Part shown: positions 1-12,500 of the stretch, in pieces
Position numbering within the stretch: the first letter of the stretch is position 1
How the letters are laid out: each line of letters begins with the position of its first letter
Source of the DNA: Zeugodacus cucurbitae
Taxonomy: Eukaryota; Arthropoda; Insecta; Diptera; Tephritidae
Direction: 5' to 3'
DNA length: 64,000 nucleotides
NCBI RefSeq assembly: GCF_028554725.1
Contig: NC_071670.1
Coordinates: forward strand, 29,692,001-29,756,000
Notes under the pieces: model-generated
Database searches by the model: none
Seen by the model: the letters and a program-made list of their open reading frames with translations, nothing else
Told to the model about the DNA's origin: nothing
Position numbers and translations under genes: made by a program

Positions 1-434
1 AATATTTTCCATGAGCAAACGCCGACTTACCATATTCGAGTCAATCCTTTAAAGCTCTTAAATATAAACAAATATATGTACATGTGCTGTTTTGCAAATT
101 GTTGCCGACTTGACATTTATGTTCGCGAATTCATTTTGGTTTGTACATGCAAATTGTTTTAGCGTATGTAGGTGGTTATGTATGTATGTAAGATTTGGTT
201 GCCGTGTCGTATGAGTAATATTTGTAAGGTATGCCGTGCTTTTGTGTTGCACGCTCGTACTTTTTTATTTATTGTTATTTACTTTTGCTAGCTACACCTG
301 CGACGTGGCTTATTTGTGTGTACGTAAACTTTTTTTCAACTTCGTTCTGTGTTTCCTACAATGGCTGCAAATGAAATATGAAAAGAAGCGGACATTTTCT
401 TATTACCATTAATATGTACATATATCCCTACTTA
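1..434. other. Non-coding, no gene seen
   Basis: AT-rich sequence with short TATG/TGTA-type tracts. The reading frames here are short and look random. No exon with splice signals was recognised. Confidence 0.4.
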
Positions 435-2195
435 CACTGAGGAGCAAAAGTATTCGCACACTTTGTGATTTATTTCTTTTTCCATCGACCAATAATGAGA
501 TTAAGCCATGTATTATCGAGATATTTTTGGTTTATTGATTTCAGATGAACCAACAACAAGTTATACTGTCCACTGCAAGAGCAATTTTTTAGATGTCAAG
601 TAAGATGCGGTACCAACGGCTGAGTTTTCGCAATTTTTAAATAAAAATTTCACAAAATACTGTGAAAATATGTATCTTTGATATGCCGAACTGCTTGAAT
701 GAAATATATAATTGAATATATTAAATTAGAATTGTAAAATAGACGTATTGCAACCTCTGAAACCCACTTAAGAAATTTGAATTCTGATATAATTGCCATG
801 ACTCTACCGCAGTTGTCTTACACAATAGGGGTGTTAATATAACTTATACTTATACAATTAGCTTCTTAGTTAAATAGTAGAAATTACTTATTTCGAAGGT
901 TTTACGACCGTATACTTTATGTATGCGATCATTAACTCTCTCAAATTGTAACATATTTCCCACCTTTATGCTTTAATTGGTTGCGGCAAAATGTTGAAAA
1001 TCAACAGCTGTAGAATTTGATTTGTGTTAATATTGCTGTATTTTCATCACGTTTGCTCATTTGCTCTTTAATGTTATTTTAAATAACATCTGAAGATGAT
1101 TTGCAAGTAAAAGTTTTAATGGTATGCCTGAATTTCCTTTTCCAACTTCTAGTAAGGCAAACATGCATACAATCATATATGTGTATATGTATTCACATGG
1201 AGACATTCAGTAGCATACACCCCTAAATTAATATTACATACATGCATATATACAAACATGTGTGTATATGTATCTATATGTATCCGAAATATGCATACAT
1301 ATTCTATAAAATTCTTGTAAAATTTTTGATTTAAAAAAAATAGGCTCACTTCTTTAGTGTCACGATTCAGTGCCATTTTTTATTTGATACTTTAAAAGTA
1401 ATGTTAAATATTACTCATTTTTTTCTGAACATTAAATGGTTTTTATGCACCAGCAATGGTTGCCTGTAACTCCCACGACTAATTGGGATAGAGATATGAA
1501 TGACTTCCATTTGTCCGTAATGATTGAGATAATGTTTGTATGAACTGTTAGTTGTCAAATTTTACCTGCGGTGTAAAAAGCACGCATTTACTCTAATTTT
1601 ATTAAATAATATTGGCTTTAAAGCGATAAAACATTAAAGCATTAAATGCTAAATTAAATAAATCCAACTTTAGATATTTAGCTTAAAATGCTTTAAGGGC
1701 TTTAGTACAGTTTTACATTATTTTAGAATTTGTGTGAAAAAGTTCTTAAAGGTTTCAAAAGTAAAAAAAGATCATGGATCTAAACAGTATTTGGCCAATT
1801 CCCCAGACTTGAATCCCCTACTATTTATGGGTTATTTGAAAGGCAAAGTCCTCTAAGGGAAATATTTGCCTTAGATATTCGAAAAACTAGATGAAAATCC
1901 AATAAACAGGGTTCATATCACAGTGAACAAATAAATGCGGCTGTATGATTTTGTAAATCAGAAAAAAATCCAAAATTAATATGTTTACCAACATAATGGC
2001 GCTTCCTGTAAATGTACGCATATATGTAGCGCTATGAAATTGATTTTTATGAGCAAAATAATTGCATGGATAATTGAAATTTATAACAATTACAATAAAT
2101 TTATGTTGTGTCACCTGAGGCCACAAATACCAAACGAAAGCAAAAACCAGGAAAAAATTTCATGCAAAATATTGTGCGAGTAAACTTAAAAGAGA
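435..2195 (+). mobile_element. Decayed Tc1-like transposon (tentative limits)
   Basis: The left edge near 435 carries a terminus-like motif, GAGGAGCAAAAGTATTCGCA, typical in style of Tc1-family ends. About 1.3 kb further, 1770-1856 reads as the catalytic tail of a Tc1 transposase on the same strand. A weakly matching inverted motif starting TGTGCGAGTA lies near 2172. The spacing fits a Tc1 element of roughly 1.7 kb. The ends are inferred and the element is clearly dead. Confidence 0.3.
1770..1856 (+). pseudogene. Tc1 transposase fragment (DD34E tail region)
   Basis: The frame starting at 1770 reads ...LANSPDLNPLLFMGYLKGKV before a stop. In Tc1 transposases this block is W-P-x-x-S-P-D-L-N-P-I-E-x-x-W. 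Here the third catalytic residue, the Glu of NPIE, is replaced (NPLL), so even this fragment would be inactive. The flanking frames are broken. Confidence 0.55.
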
Positions 2196-3038
2196 GTACA
2201 TCCGTACTACTCCCAATAAGTACAATTGAGAATTGATTACTTTAGGATATAATTTGGTACTAATTAGTTTTAAAACAGACTCAATCTTTTGGTTGTAATT
2301 GGAAATTGATTATTACCACTATGTGGAAATATGACTAGCACGTATTGCCTAAGGCAGATATATGGTTTCTGCACTACGATAATGAAAGCTCTAGAAACCA
2401 TGTACTTGCATAGTGACATACATGTAGTATTGTACTATGTTTACATCCATAAGCTGATACAAATAAATTCAAGCAAAATATAATTATGAATAACATGCAG
2501 GAAAATGGATCCTGACTTAGTTATAACTGCAAGCATTCTTAAATAATTATTTTCCATTATAATTATTACTTCTCAACGTATTTTTCACATAATTTTTTCA
2601 AATTTTGTTTTTTTGATATCAGTTTATTTTGAATTTAATTTAGTTTCTGTATGTCAAAATGTCAGAAAACATATGAACATATGATTGTGGCAGAACAACT
2701 TAAAGCTTTTGTTGTTAAATGCGATACGGTGTAGTACATTTCACAACACCACACAATTTCAATGGTTTCTAGAACTGTGTTGTAGCATGGAACACAATTT
2801 TCTTTCAAAAAAAATTCGGAACACCCGTGATACACATATGGTTTCTGAAGCATACTACAATATGTACAACATGTCTGTCTCAGGTATTAAGCATTGAAAC
2901 GATTCGTCTCTTCTTGTGGTTTTGCAGATAGAAAAGGGTAGAACTGCAAGTAGATTCTTAGCAGAACTTTGTAATTTCTAAATTAATTAATTTTCTAATT
3001 TTCGAAAATGATCAAACGCGCTAAGAAATCACACGTAC
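2196..3038. other. Non-coding, no gene seen
   Basis: AT-rich DNA. Two short overlapping frames around 2662-2897 lie on opposite strands, have no codon-like composition and match no family known to me. Confidence 0.35.
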
Positions 3039-3126
3039 CTTTGCTACTAATCGCGTACATATTCCGGACTTGTCGCATTTTTCGCAGGGATATGCTCATG
3101 TGTCTGCGTTTCTTCCGGGCCATCAT
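3039..3126 (-). CDS. Possible first coding exon, basic N-terminus, unknown gene
   Basis: On the minus strand a double ATG at 3126/3123 opens a 29-codon stretch, Lys/Arg-rich at its start (MMARKKRRHMSISLRK), and runs into a good splice donor, AAAG|GTACGT, at 3039/3038. The stretch is GC-richer than its surroundings. The first 88 bases would leave one base of the next codon (phase 1). No downstream exon was recognised between 1 and 3038, so the gene would continue outside the window. The opposite strand is also open here with a possible acceptor (TTCGCAG), so strand choice is uncertain. I do not recognise a family. Confidence 0.3.
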
Positions 3127-5365
3127 TCCATATATAAATTTTAAAGTACAATATTAGTCCTTTATACAATGAAACAGACATTACATTAAATGCGTTGACA
3201 ACTGTGATAAATCATAAGGCAACGCGTCTGCTGCGTTCTTCGCAAAACCGCCATGGTTGGTGTATGTGTAAAGTGTGTTGTATCCTTGGCTAATAATTTC
3301 GTTATTATTTCAAATTGTTGTATAAGCGGCAATTATGCAATTTTAAATGTGTAATGCCGTATGCCATAAATTATCAAATTTAATTCTAATAATATTTTGA
3401 AAGTTTTTAAATCCTAAATTAGCTTACAACTGGTATTTGTAAGAAACTTGTGTTAGAGAAACTATTTGATTAACTAAATTAGGAAAGCACGAGCATTATT
3501 ATGTCACAGTTTAAATTGCACAAACCGTTATTGGTCTGTAATCAGTCACAAAACAGCATGGGATTATTTTTATTTTTATGCTCATTTTTTTAACTCATAT
3601 CCCATAAAGAGTCAGGTGGGTTTCAAAATTTGGAAACTTTTTTTAAATCTTATTCAATAGTACAATATGTTTAAAATACATATTATCCAATCCATCAGGC
3701 CACGTCACATTCAATTGAAACCTTTAAACGACACGATTTCTCGAAAGGTTATGCAGCGATTTTGTCTTGCAAAAACATTATCCAGATTTTTTTTAAATTT
3801 TAATTACAATTTTTTTTTCAAGCTAATATATGGCGAAAATTTGATCAAAAGAGTGAGTTTTTTGTAAAATTATGTGAAAAATTAAAATTTTAAAATTTTC
3901 TTGTTTCCTTCGTTCATTAACTAGATTTCTCCATGTACAACTAGTTTTTGTTTTAGAATAACCAATAATGAGTTATGCATGGCAAGAGCCGTTTTTGACA
4001 TGGGTGTTTGGATCATGGAGTACGAAAAATAATCATTTTATAGACCTTAAATATCTGTAATAAATAAAATATTGTGTCTCACTCTTAGACTAACCGACAC
4101 CGATTGTGATAAATAGCGTTATACTCGCTTAAACGAAACAATTGCTACAATATTTTACAAGGTTTCGCACAAAAAAAATTTTGCGAGAGTATAAATTGCG
4201 CTACAATTAGCTTTTTGGCGTGCAAAAGCACAAAAATTAGCATAGCCAAAAGCGTATAAGCACCGTATGCGCACTCGCCGCGCCAGCTGTTAGCGTTCAC
4301 ATGTGATATCGCCACAATCGCCAGCACACAAAGCTCGGAAGATTTCACATGATGAATGTTTCTGAATACATGCATATATGTATGTATGTATGTAACTTCG
4401 TAGGTGAATTGCATACCGTTTTTGTATACCGTACATATCGCACTGTCAGCACTATTTCTACTCAGCAGCTTAAATTTATCGCCGAAGCAATATTGCGAGA
4501 AGAAGAAGGACAGCAGTAGCAGAACTTCTCACGACGGCAGAAATACTTTCATTCGTGTAATGTGTGTGCGACTAGTACTTTGTATAGGAACGTGTGGCAT
4601 GCAACTTCAGCTCATCGTTTCACTAATTTATATGCGCATATTAAATTGGACATAATTCTGTAGCACGCATGTACGCTCATACCGCTGCACCAATACCACG
4701 ACCGACAGCATTTCTTTGGTCTAAGCAATACGTCTTTAATTTAGTCGGTTACAACGGCAACGCCTTAATTCCACTAGTGTGGCTGCATAAATTTGTTCAC
4801 TTGTATATTTCAGCATAATGCATCGTCATGCATGCGTTCAAGATGACAATGTTAAGGCGAAAATAGGTGTTGCCACAAATTTACTCACTGGCAAGTAGTC
4901 GGGACTACTACTGCACGGCAGGTTGTCGTCATTATCAAAGTGACAGCGAAGTTACATCTTAAGGTGTTACATGGCATCCTAACTACCCGCCACAGGCGCT
5001 TATAATACTGATTAATGCGGAAATGTAAATGAAAGCAGTGATGAACAAAATCGCTACACTTTTCCAATTGAATTCCACATGAGCACTTCACTTCTTATCA
5101 GAGCACTATGCTCCTTCTTCTAGTGCTCATCCTGCACTTTTATTTCACTTGGTGGCTACAATATATGTATGTGTCTGTTTGCATTTTACTTTATTGCTTT
5201 TCATCGCTTACATTTGAGGCCCTGATTGATTAATCTTCTAATTCAAGTTCTTGTGCTATTTAACCAAATACAATATCATTGCTGATGTGTGAAAGTAAAT
5301 ATTTGCCATATATGGTATAGTTTTTACGAGTAGAATTGAAATCCGATTGACCGTCTGTATATATG
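3127..5365. other. Non-coding, possible far-upstream region of the RhoU-like gene
   Basis: No exon was recognised. The stretch 4250-4640 is less AT-rich and has short open frames on both strands, without splice-consistent coding evidence. The missing first coding exon of the RhoU-like gene must lie upstream of 6458 and could be here or outside the window. Confidence 0.35.
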
Positions 5366-5656
5366 TGGGTCAAAAACTCAGGAATCTCAGGAACTACTCG
5401 ACCAATTTGAATGAAATTTGGTGCAAAGCATTTTCTTTATATCTTAATATTACATCTTGGAAGAAAAGCGAAATCGCTTGACAATCACGTCAACTTCCCC
5501 TATAACTTTAATTTGAATTCCATCTGAGTTGTTAATTTTACTATATATGTACATATGAAAAAAAGTAAAATCGGAATAAAACTTTCCATATCTTTGAGAA
5601 ATTTCGAGAGTATAAAATGTTAGGTTATAACAACTTAGACTTCCTTACATGTTTTA
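5366..5656 (+). mobile_element. Degraded DINE-1/Helentron-like repeat
   Basis: Starts with the family phrase 'gggtcaaaaactcagga...actactcgacca' and ends with a decayed terminal hairpin and the tail 'cttagacttccttacatgt'. It aligns by eye with the 3' half of the reference copy at 38055-39203 but is much more diverged. Confidence 0.5.
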
Positions 5657-5709
5657 TGGATGGTTTGTTTTCTGTAACTCGTGAAATACTCAGCAATCAT
5701 AAAATATAT

Positions 5710-5945
5710 AACGGGGGTTATTTAAATGTTGTTTTCAATGAGGCAATACTAATGAATTTTTGATTCATATTCAGTTGGGTTTGTCATTTCATAATGAACA
5801 GATTTACTCCCGAGCAACGTTTGTGGCTGACATACAGCTATAATTGCTGCAAAACGTCGAAAATTACCAGCCGTGGCGGTCACTTGGCCGAAATCATTTT
5901 TAACACTAAACCTAACGATATCTTTCATACATATTCCTACCGATG
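5710..5945 (+). mobile_element. Mini-derivative of a rosa-type mariner (N- and C-terminal ends fused)
   Basis: An ATG at 5794 opens with MNRFTPEQRL, matching the start of the rosa-type transposase found at 35660 (MNRLTNEQRL). After a few codons the reading changes to RGGHLAEIIF, matching the C-terminal end of the same protein (RGQHLNEIIF at 36340-36375). The catalytic core between them is missing. The upstream GGGGGTTATTT at about 5714 resembles a decayed mariner terminus. Confidence 0.5.
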
Positions 5946-6457
5946 GCGATCAAATGACAGCTTTTGAAATAAACAGTTGATTGTAATTAATACAGAGTTT
6001 AGCATAAACAATAAACACAAAATAATTATCAAATAATAATTAAAAAACATTTCTTTTTCAAAGACTGAAAAGCGATCATTTGACCGCTCTGGAAGATTTA
6101 GTGCTGAAGCATAATGACTATCACTTTTCTTTATAATAAAAAGAAATTCTATTTCTTCTTGAAAACCACATTTCTAAAAAAATCACACTTTAAAATATTA
6201 TTCCATCGAATCTTTGTGAGCTTTTTTAAACGCGAGTTGAAAAGTAAGCCTTTGCACTTACAAAGGCAACCTTGTATTGCCATTAGAGATATAAACCATA
6301 AAATAGTATATATTTACAAGTACATTCTTATGCATGTAGAGATATAGTATGATATATACATATGTAAATGGATATATGGATATTTATATTTATTTTCGAA
6401 ATCCTCTGACTTGCAGTAATTTAATAATTTTTCTTTCGTTTTTCGTGCTCTTTTCAG
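5946..6457. other. Sequence before the first visible RhoU-like exon
   Basis: AT-rich, presumed intron ending in a polypyrimidine tract and the acceptor TTTTCAG at 6451-6457. A 77-residue frame at 6114-6347 is Lys/Phe-rich low complexity and is not credible as a gene. Confidence 0.4.
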
Positions 6458-6554
6458 TTGAGCAGCGACACTAGTTCCAGTTCACGTAACAGCAGCAGCA
6501 ACAAGGGGCTGAAGTTTTTACTGCGAAAGAGCAAATCAAAACGTAACGGCAAAG
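6458..6554 (+). CDS. RhoU: RhoU-like gene, visible exon 1 (Ser-rich N-terminal extension)
   Basis: Acceptor TTTTCAG just before 6458 and donor AAAG|GTGAGT after 6554. It encodes LSSDTSSSSRNSSSNKG followed by a Lys/Arg-rich segment (LRKSKSKRNGK). The frame is fixed by the next exon; it starts in phase 0 and leaves one base. The first codon is TTG, so it is not the start exon. Such N-terminal extensions are typical of RhoU/RhoV-type proteins, where they are regulatory. Confidence 0.75.
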
Positions 6555-9500
6555 GTGAGTATTGTAAAAGTGTGCTTTAAATACCTCTCTCGAGCGTTTT
6601 TTTTCTTTTAATGTGCAAGTACATATTGTTGTGTGTTTGAAAGTGTATCAAAAGATAATTGCAGTAATTTAAAAAGTTTTAAGGTGCAACAGCAGAAATC
6701 GTGCGCAAAACGTAAAGGCAATTATAAGGACCGTAAAAAATGAAAGACTTTTTTATAGTGCAGTAAAGAAGTAAGAGAGTGTGTTTCATTTAAGCATTTA
6801 AGTTTATAATTTGTACTTAAGCTGCTCTTAATTAGTTATAATATTCTTTGCACTGGCACAAAACTCACTGTCCCGCCTTTTGTAGATAAAAAATTCGATA
6901 CGTCTGGCGGGGAAACGAAATCGCAACAGGAGCAACTGAAAACACCTTCCATCAAATGTGTGCTAGTGGGCGATGGTGCTGTGGGAAAGACCAACTTGAT
7001 TTTGACTTATTTGAAGAATCGTTTCAATACGGAGCATGTGCCAACCGCATCGGATATATATAACGGTAAGTGTGTAATACTATTTTTTTTTTATCTGTGT
7101 ACACATTGATTCTTCCATAAGACTCTATGGCAGTGATATACATAATGTCATATGACACCAGCTTGAACGCTCTTGTATCAGTTATACTATAGACGTCGCA
7201 TGACATTTCAAGCTATAATTTTTGTTTTCTTGGAGCAAACTGGAATTAATATATAATTGGATTGAATATTTGGTATACCGACAACAGCGACATCCAATTA
7301 TTAAACATTTCCCAAACAAAAACAATTTAATATACAGTATCGGATAAAACTAAAGCACCCCCCCAGTGCGTGTTTTGAAATTGCTGTTTTTTCTTAAAAC
7401 TAAGAGTTCAGAAATAATAACTTTTTGCATATATTATTAGTTTTTAAGTATTAAAATTTGAAAGTAAAACAATATTCAGAATTTAAGAACAAAATAAAAA
7501 CCGTTGGGAAAGTGGTTTATCACTACATAAAATTCGTGTAAAAATGTTCAGTAATTGATCCTCGCTAATAAGAAAATATCGCCAAAACCAACAAATTGGC
7601 AATGTATGGAGCGTACCTTCTGTAAAAAAGTGGCAAAAAACTTATCGGTAGAATGTATTTTTGATAAAAAACGTATTAGAAATATAAAATAATTTCTAGC
7701 AAATAAATAAAAACAAATTTTAGTTGATCTATTAATAAATTAACATTTGGCAGACGGTCCATTAAAGCATATTATACTATACTATACGGTCAGCCAAGTA
7801 GCAAACGACTTCAGCAAAAAATTTTAAGTTAAAAAAAGTTTTAACCAAAGCTTAAATTGATTGGAGAGACTAGTAATAGAAAATTATTTTATCATTTGAT
7901 GAATCTGTGGGAAGTTTAAAAAGTTTCTTTCAATACTAGTATTACATATAGCAGCAATGAAATAATGTGGTGGAAACATGTTGGTCTGTAATTTTTTTCT
8001 GGATAAGAGATCCAGTCAAAACAAAAATAATAATGGATAATGGACCCTTTCGTGTACTCCGACATTAATTAAAATGTGATACTGCTATATATTAAAGGGT
8101 TATTTCATTTAGATGTATGTACCAACGAGATAATGGTCATTAATATACCTCTGACCAAGGTAAACGCAGCTTGCAAGCTAATAGAATGGTGGCTTAAATG
8201 GTTAGTTCGTTCACCTGAATCCATCCATTGATTTAAAAAATATTTCTGGACTTTTATGGTATCGTTGATATGAAATTTATTGAGAAAAACTGTAGAATTC
8301 GAACTAAGACTGGAAAAGGCCATTATCGCCCATTCGGAAAAGGCTATTTATAATTTCTTACCTTAAGACATTTAAAGATAAACCCTATTTACCTCAAATA
8401 ACACATTTTCAACAAAATATTAGAACAGAAAAGTATTTGTTGGCACCAATCAAAGGGGGTGTTTTAGTTTTGTCCGATGTGTTTTTGAGGGCTATGGAAT
8501 ATTTTCCTTGAAATCTTTATAATCACAAAAAAATAATAAAAATTATATTGCTTTATTTTAAGTGATTATACAGCCTAATAATATATGCAAAAAGTTATTA
8601 TTTCTGGACCCTTAGTTTTAAGAAAAGCAGCAATTTCAAAAAACGCACTAGGGGGTGCTTTATTTTTGTCCGATACTGTATGTACCCTCAGGCGGTTTCT
8701 ATACAGTAACAATGACGTCATTTTTGGAGAATATAAAACATCAAAAAAAATTATAAATTAAATGCACTATTTAAATGTATGGTGATCGTAAGACACACAA
8801 AAAGCCGTTTAGGAGGTCGATGGTTCGATGTTTCTTCAAAAACCATCGAAATCAAAAACATCGGCCATTAATTTGAAGGTTATTAAAGTTAATAAATAAA
8901 TGAAAGATAGTAGTTAGTACGTCTTAAGTTGATACATTTTATTTACACTTAGCTTTAGCTGTCTGGTAAAACTTAAGAAACAGCGGAATTTTAAATTTTC
9001 TCTCTATAAGATTCTGAGTGATAGAATTAACAGCTGATCCAAGATACATTTTCTCTTCAACCTTCCGCCCCGCCCACTACTAAGTTTTTTGTACATATCT
9101 CGCAAACCAATAGAGCTATATAAACCAAACTTTCTGCAGTCGTTTTTTTAGCCACTTCCTAATACAGTCCAAAAATGAAAGAAATCGGATCATAACCACG
9201 CCCACCTCCCATACAAAAGTTAGGTTGAAAATTACTAAAAGTGGATTAACTCACTAAAGAAAAACGTCAGAAACACTAAATTTAACATTAGAAAAGGCAG
9301 ATGGAAGCTGCACTCAGATTTTTTACAAAATGGTAAATGGGCGTGGCATCGCCCACTTATGGGTCAAAAACCATATCTCAGGAACTACTCGACCGATTTC
9401 AATGAAACTTGATTTGTAATAGTTTCCTTACATCCCAATGATATGTTGTGAAAATAGGCCAAATCGCTTCACAACCACGCCTACTTCCTATATACCAGAA

Positions 9501-12500
9501 CTTTGAAGACAATCTCAATATATAAAGTGAGTACTAGTGAAGATATCGGTGTAGAACTTTGCACAAATACTATGTTAAAAGTGTGGCAGCCCCATTCTAA
9601 AAATCGCCGAAATCGGACCATAGGTTTTTAAGGCCCCATATATCGAACACGAGGACCTCGGTGCTTCTAACCTAATATTATGGTTTCCAATTTTCAATGG
9701 ACTTTATACAATATATATGACGAATATGTTGGTCAAATTATTTAGTTAAATAAATAAATTGGGAGACTATAAAATGTTCGGTTACACCCGAACTTAGCCC
9801 TTCCTTACTTGTTTCTTATTAAAATATCATTGAAAGTAACATCGATGTTTTTAGATGCGAGATATCGATGGTAAACATCGATGCTTTTTGACGAAAACTT
9901 CTATACATTTGCATCTCTATATAGAGTGGGCGGTGCCCCACACATAAACTTTGTATGCAAGGTGGGCATGCCTTTTAGTTGATTTCAATAATTTTCATAC
10001 TATATGATTTGTGGTTTCGGAAGAAGTGTTTTCCAAGGTAAACAGTAAAAACATTCATTAATCAGCAAGGAATAGTCTTAATTAATTTTATTTTTGTAAA
10101 TTTATTTATTCAAAATTAACTCTGATATTTTCTCCGCACAAACCTTACGTGAGGCTGAGACTTCCGTCTACATTTTCTTTCAACTACACTGTATGATGCC
10201 GTTAAACTGATTAGCGCCTAAAAGCACACCATATTTTTGCAAAGTAATATGCGATAAACAATCGCGTGCATTCATATGTATATATGTACATATATACAGT
10301 GGAACTTCCATAACTCGAACTCGTGAATTGGAAGTGAATAGAAGTCAAAATTACAGGAGATATGTTTCAAAGCATGTACATAAAACTTTACGCGAAGTAA
10401 ATAGATAAAAATTGGTATAAATCTCTATTTTACAGGTTTTTGAAATAGTGTATGTTTTATTGCAAATTCTATAACTCGAAGTATCTCACACTCGAAGTTT
10501 TTTGTGGATTATGGTGATTCGAGTTAGAGAAGTTTCACTGTAAATATATTATAATGAAGTTGTATTTGTTTCGCAATACTTTTATATAAAAATAATTGGT
10601 AGCATGTTGTTGAAGGTATATTTCGTTTTTTTTTTTTTCTTCATATATATTATGTTAGAGCTGTTTATACACGAACAGCTGTGCATAATGATTTGTTTAA
10701 ATAGTTTTAAACATTATTCTAAAGTAGAATTAACTCTTATTTACAACGCAAAACAGTTGCCTATGTTTTTCACAATAATTTGTATGCAAATAATAGCTTG
10801 CCTTGCATGCCAATTTTTTCACTTCCTTTTCCTTTCATTGTCCTAGATTTTTATTTCATCCACACTACTTTTGCTCTCAACGTCATTGTATCTTTTACAC
10901 CACTTCCGCACCCTTTTTGCTTGTGCCCATCCCTTTCCGTTGCTTTCTTTTTTGCTTCGCTACTTCAGTGAATGAAATATTGAAAAGCGCGTCATTCGAA
11001 TATGTGAATTTTTCACAAAACTAACTGTGCCCACCCCGTGATAAACTCAGTCGCTGATTTAGTGAGTAAGGGAAAGCTGACTTGCAGCGCGGTTACTTAC
11101 TAGCAGTGCACTTTGACTTAACGTAGACGCGGAAGAGCAACCCTGCAGTAAATCCATGCATGATAAACCACCTTCGAATTTGTATGTATTTGAAACTTGC
11201 CTAGTCAGCTAACTTACAAGTAAAGTGTAGCATTTTTGTATTGCAAGATTTCTGACTGAAGTCTCCAGTGCCTTCAGTGCTGTTTTTAAAAAAATGAAAA
11301 AAAAATATTTTTATTAGTCTCTCATTCTTCAGACAGTAAGCTGCAGTTGTAAACTAGAATTTTTACCTTATACTTTGCTGTTTCACTGCAGGGATAGCTT
11401 GTTGGCAGTCCCGTCTCATAAGTACATAAATATGCAGTTGTGTAAAAATGTGTGCATGTGTGTGTACTTGTGCATCCTGTTGAACAGTTAATGCCACTGC
11501 TAGTGATTGAATTATGATGTGCTCACATATCATTGCGCTGCAAGGCAGGCGACAGGCGAATTCACTTATGTCTGCATACGCACATAAGGTACACTGCGCG
11601 TCATTAGAACGCTCACAAGTTCGATATAGTTGCTTCTGTAATGGTAAAAAAGCACAAAATGAAAAAGAGCCCTTATTTAGTTTCTGTTAACTTTTATTAT
11701 TTTCGAAGGGAAAAGCAGTTGAATTCGGTTTCTCATTTTTCCTGTCTAGAATTTTTGGTCTTATCTGGGGAAACTGAGCCCTCCATGATCTTAGCGACTT
11801 CGCCGTGCACCTCTACCTTCCATATGTTTCCTGTCGGCAGGTTTTCGTCGACGCCTAAGGACCTGTTGCAGGGGACGGTTCCGTCGCCCTAAGTAGTAGT
11901 ATCCCGACCGAATTTGTTAAGGTCGATTTTCTCCATCTCGTCCTTTTTATTATATTTATGTTCATGTTTTCTAATGTGTCACACCTCCCGGAAAGGTAGT
12001 CCCCTATATAGGACCCAAGGGTGTTTCAGTTACGAGGCCAAGGCGAGAGTTGTCGTGTATGTCGTAGTGTCGTGTCGTGTCGTGTCGTCCCAACCTACAC
12101 CTATTACCGGGCGACGGGTAGGGAACGTACTCTGAGTTCTGCCAATGGTTTAATGGAACGGTGCCAGCGTCAGCATTACTCCATCAGCCATTTCAGAGTG
12201 TCGGCCACCAGTCCAGGGTTAAACCAAATGCAACTAAGAGCTACGTCCATGTCAATCAATGGTCAATAATCTGAACTAAGGAAGGTGTTACTAATCTGTT
12301 GGCGCGCAATGTACACACACACACACATGTACATTTTCATAAACACAACCACAACTGCATTGCGTATGGTACCATTTACTGTTAGCCAGGCAATATTACC
12401 GCTGCTGTAGTTTATGGCACACACAGTCCTTTCAGTGTGTCAAAACGCTTAGGCACATCAGAACCTTTTGTCGAACTTTTTATATGCCATCACCTACAAT

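Noticed and set aside
10604..11024. Overlapping hydrophobic frames in a T/C-rich tract
   Set aside because: Composition artefact; several frames are open at once and no splice or start context supports them.
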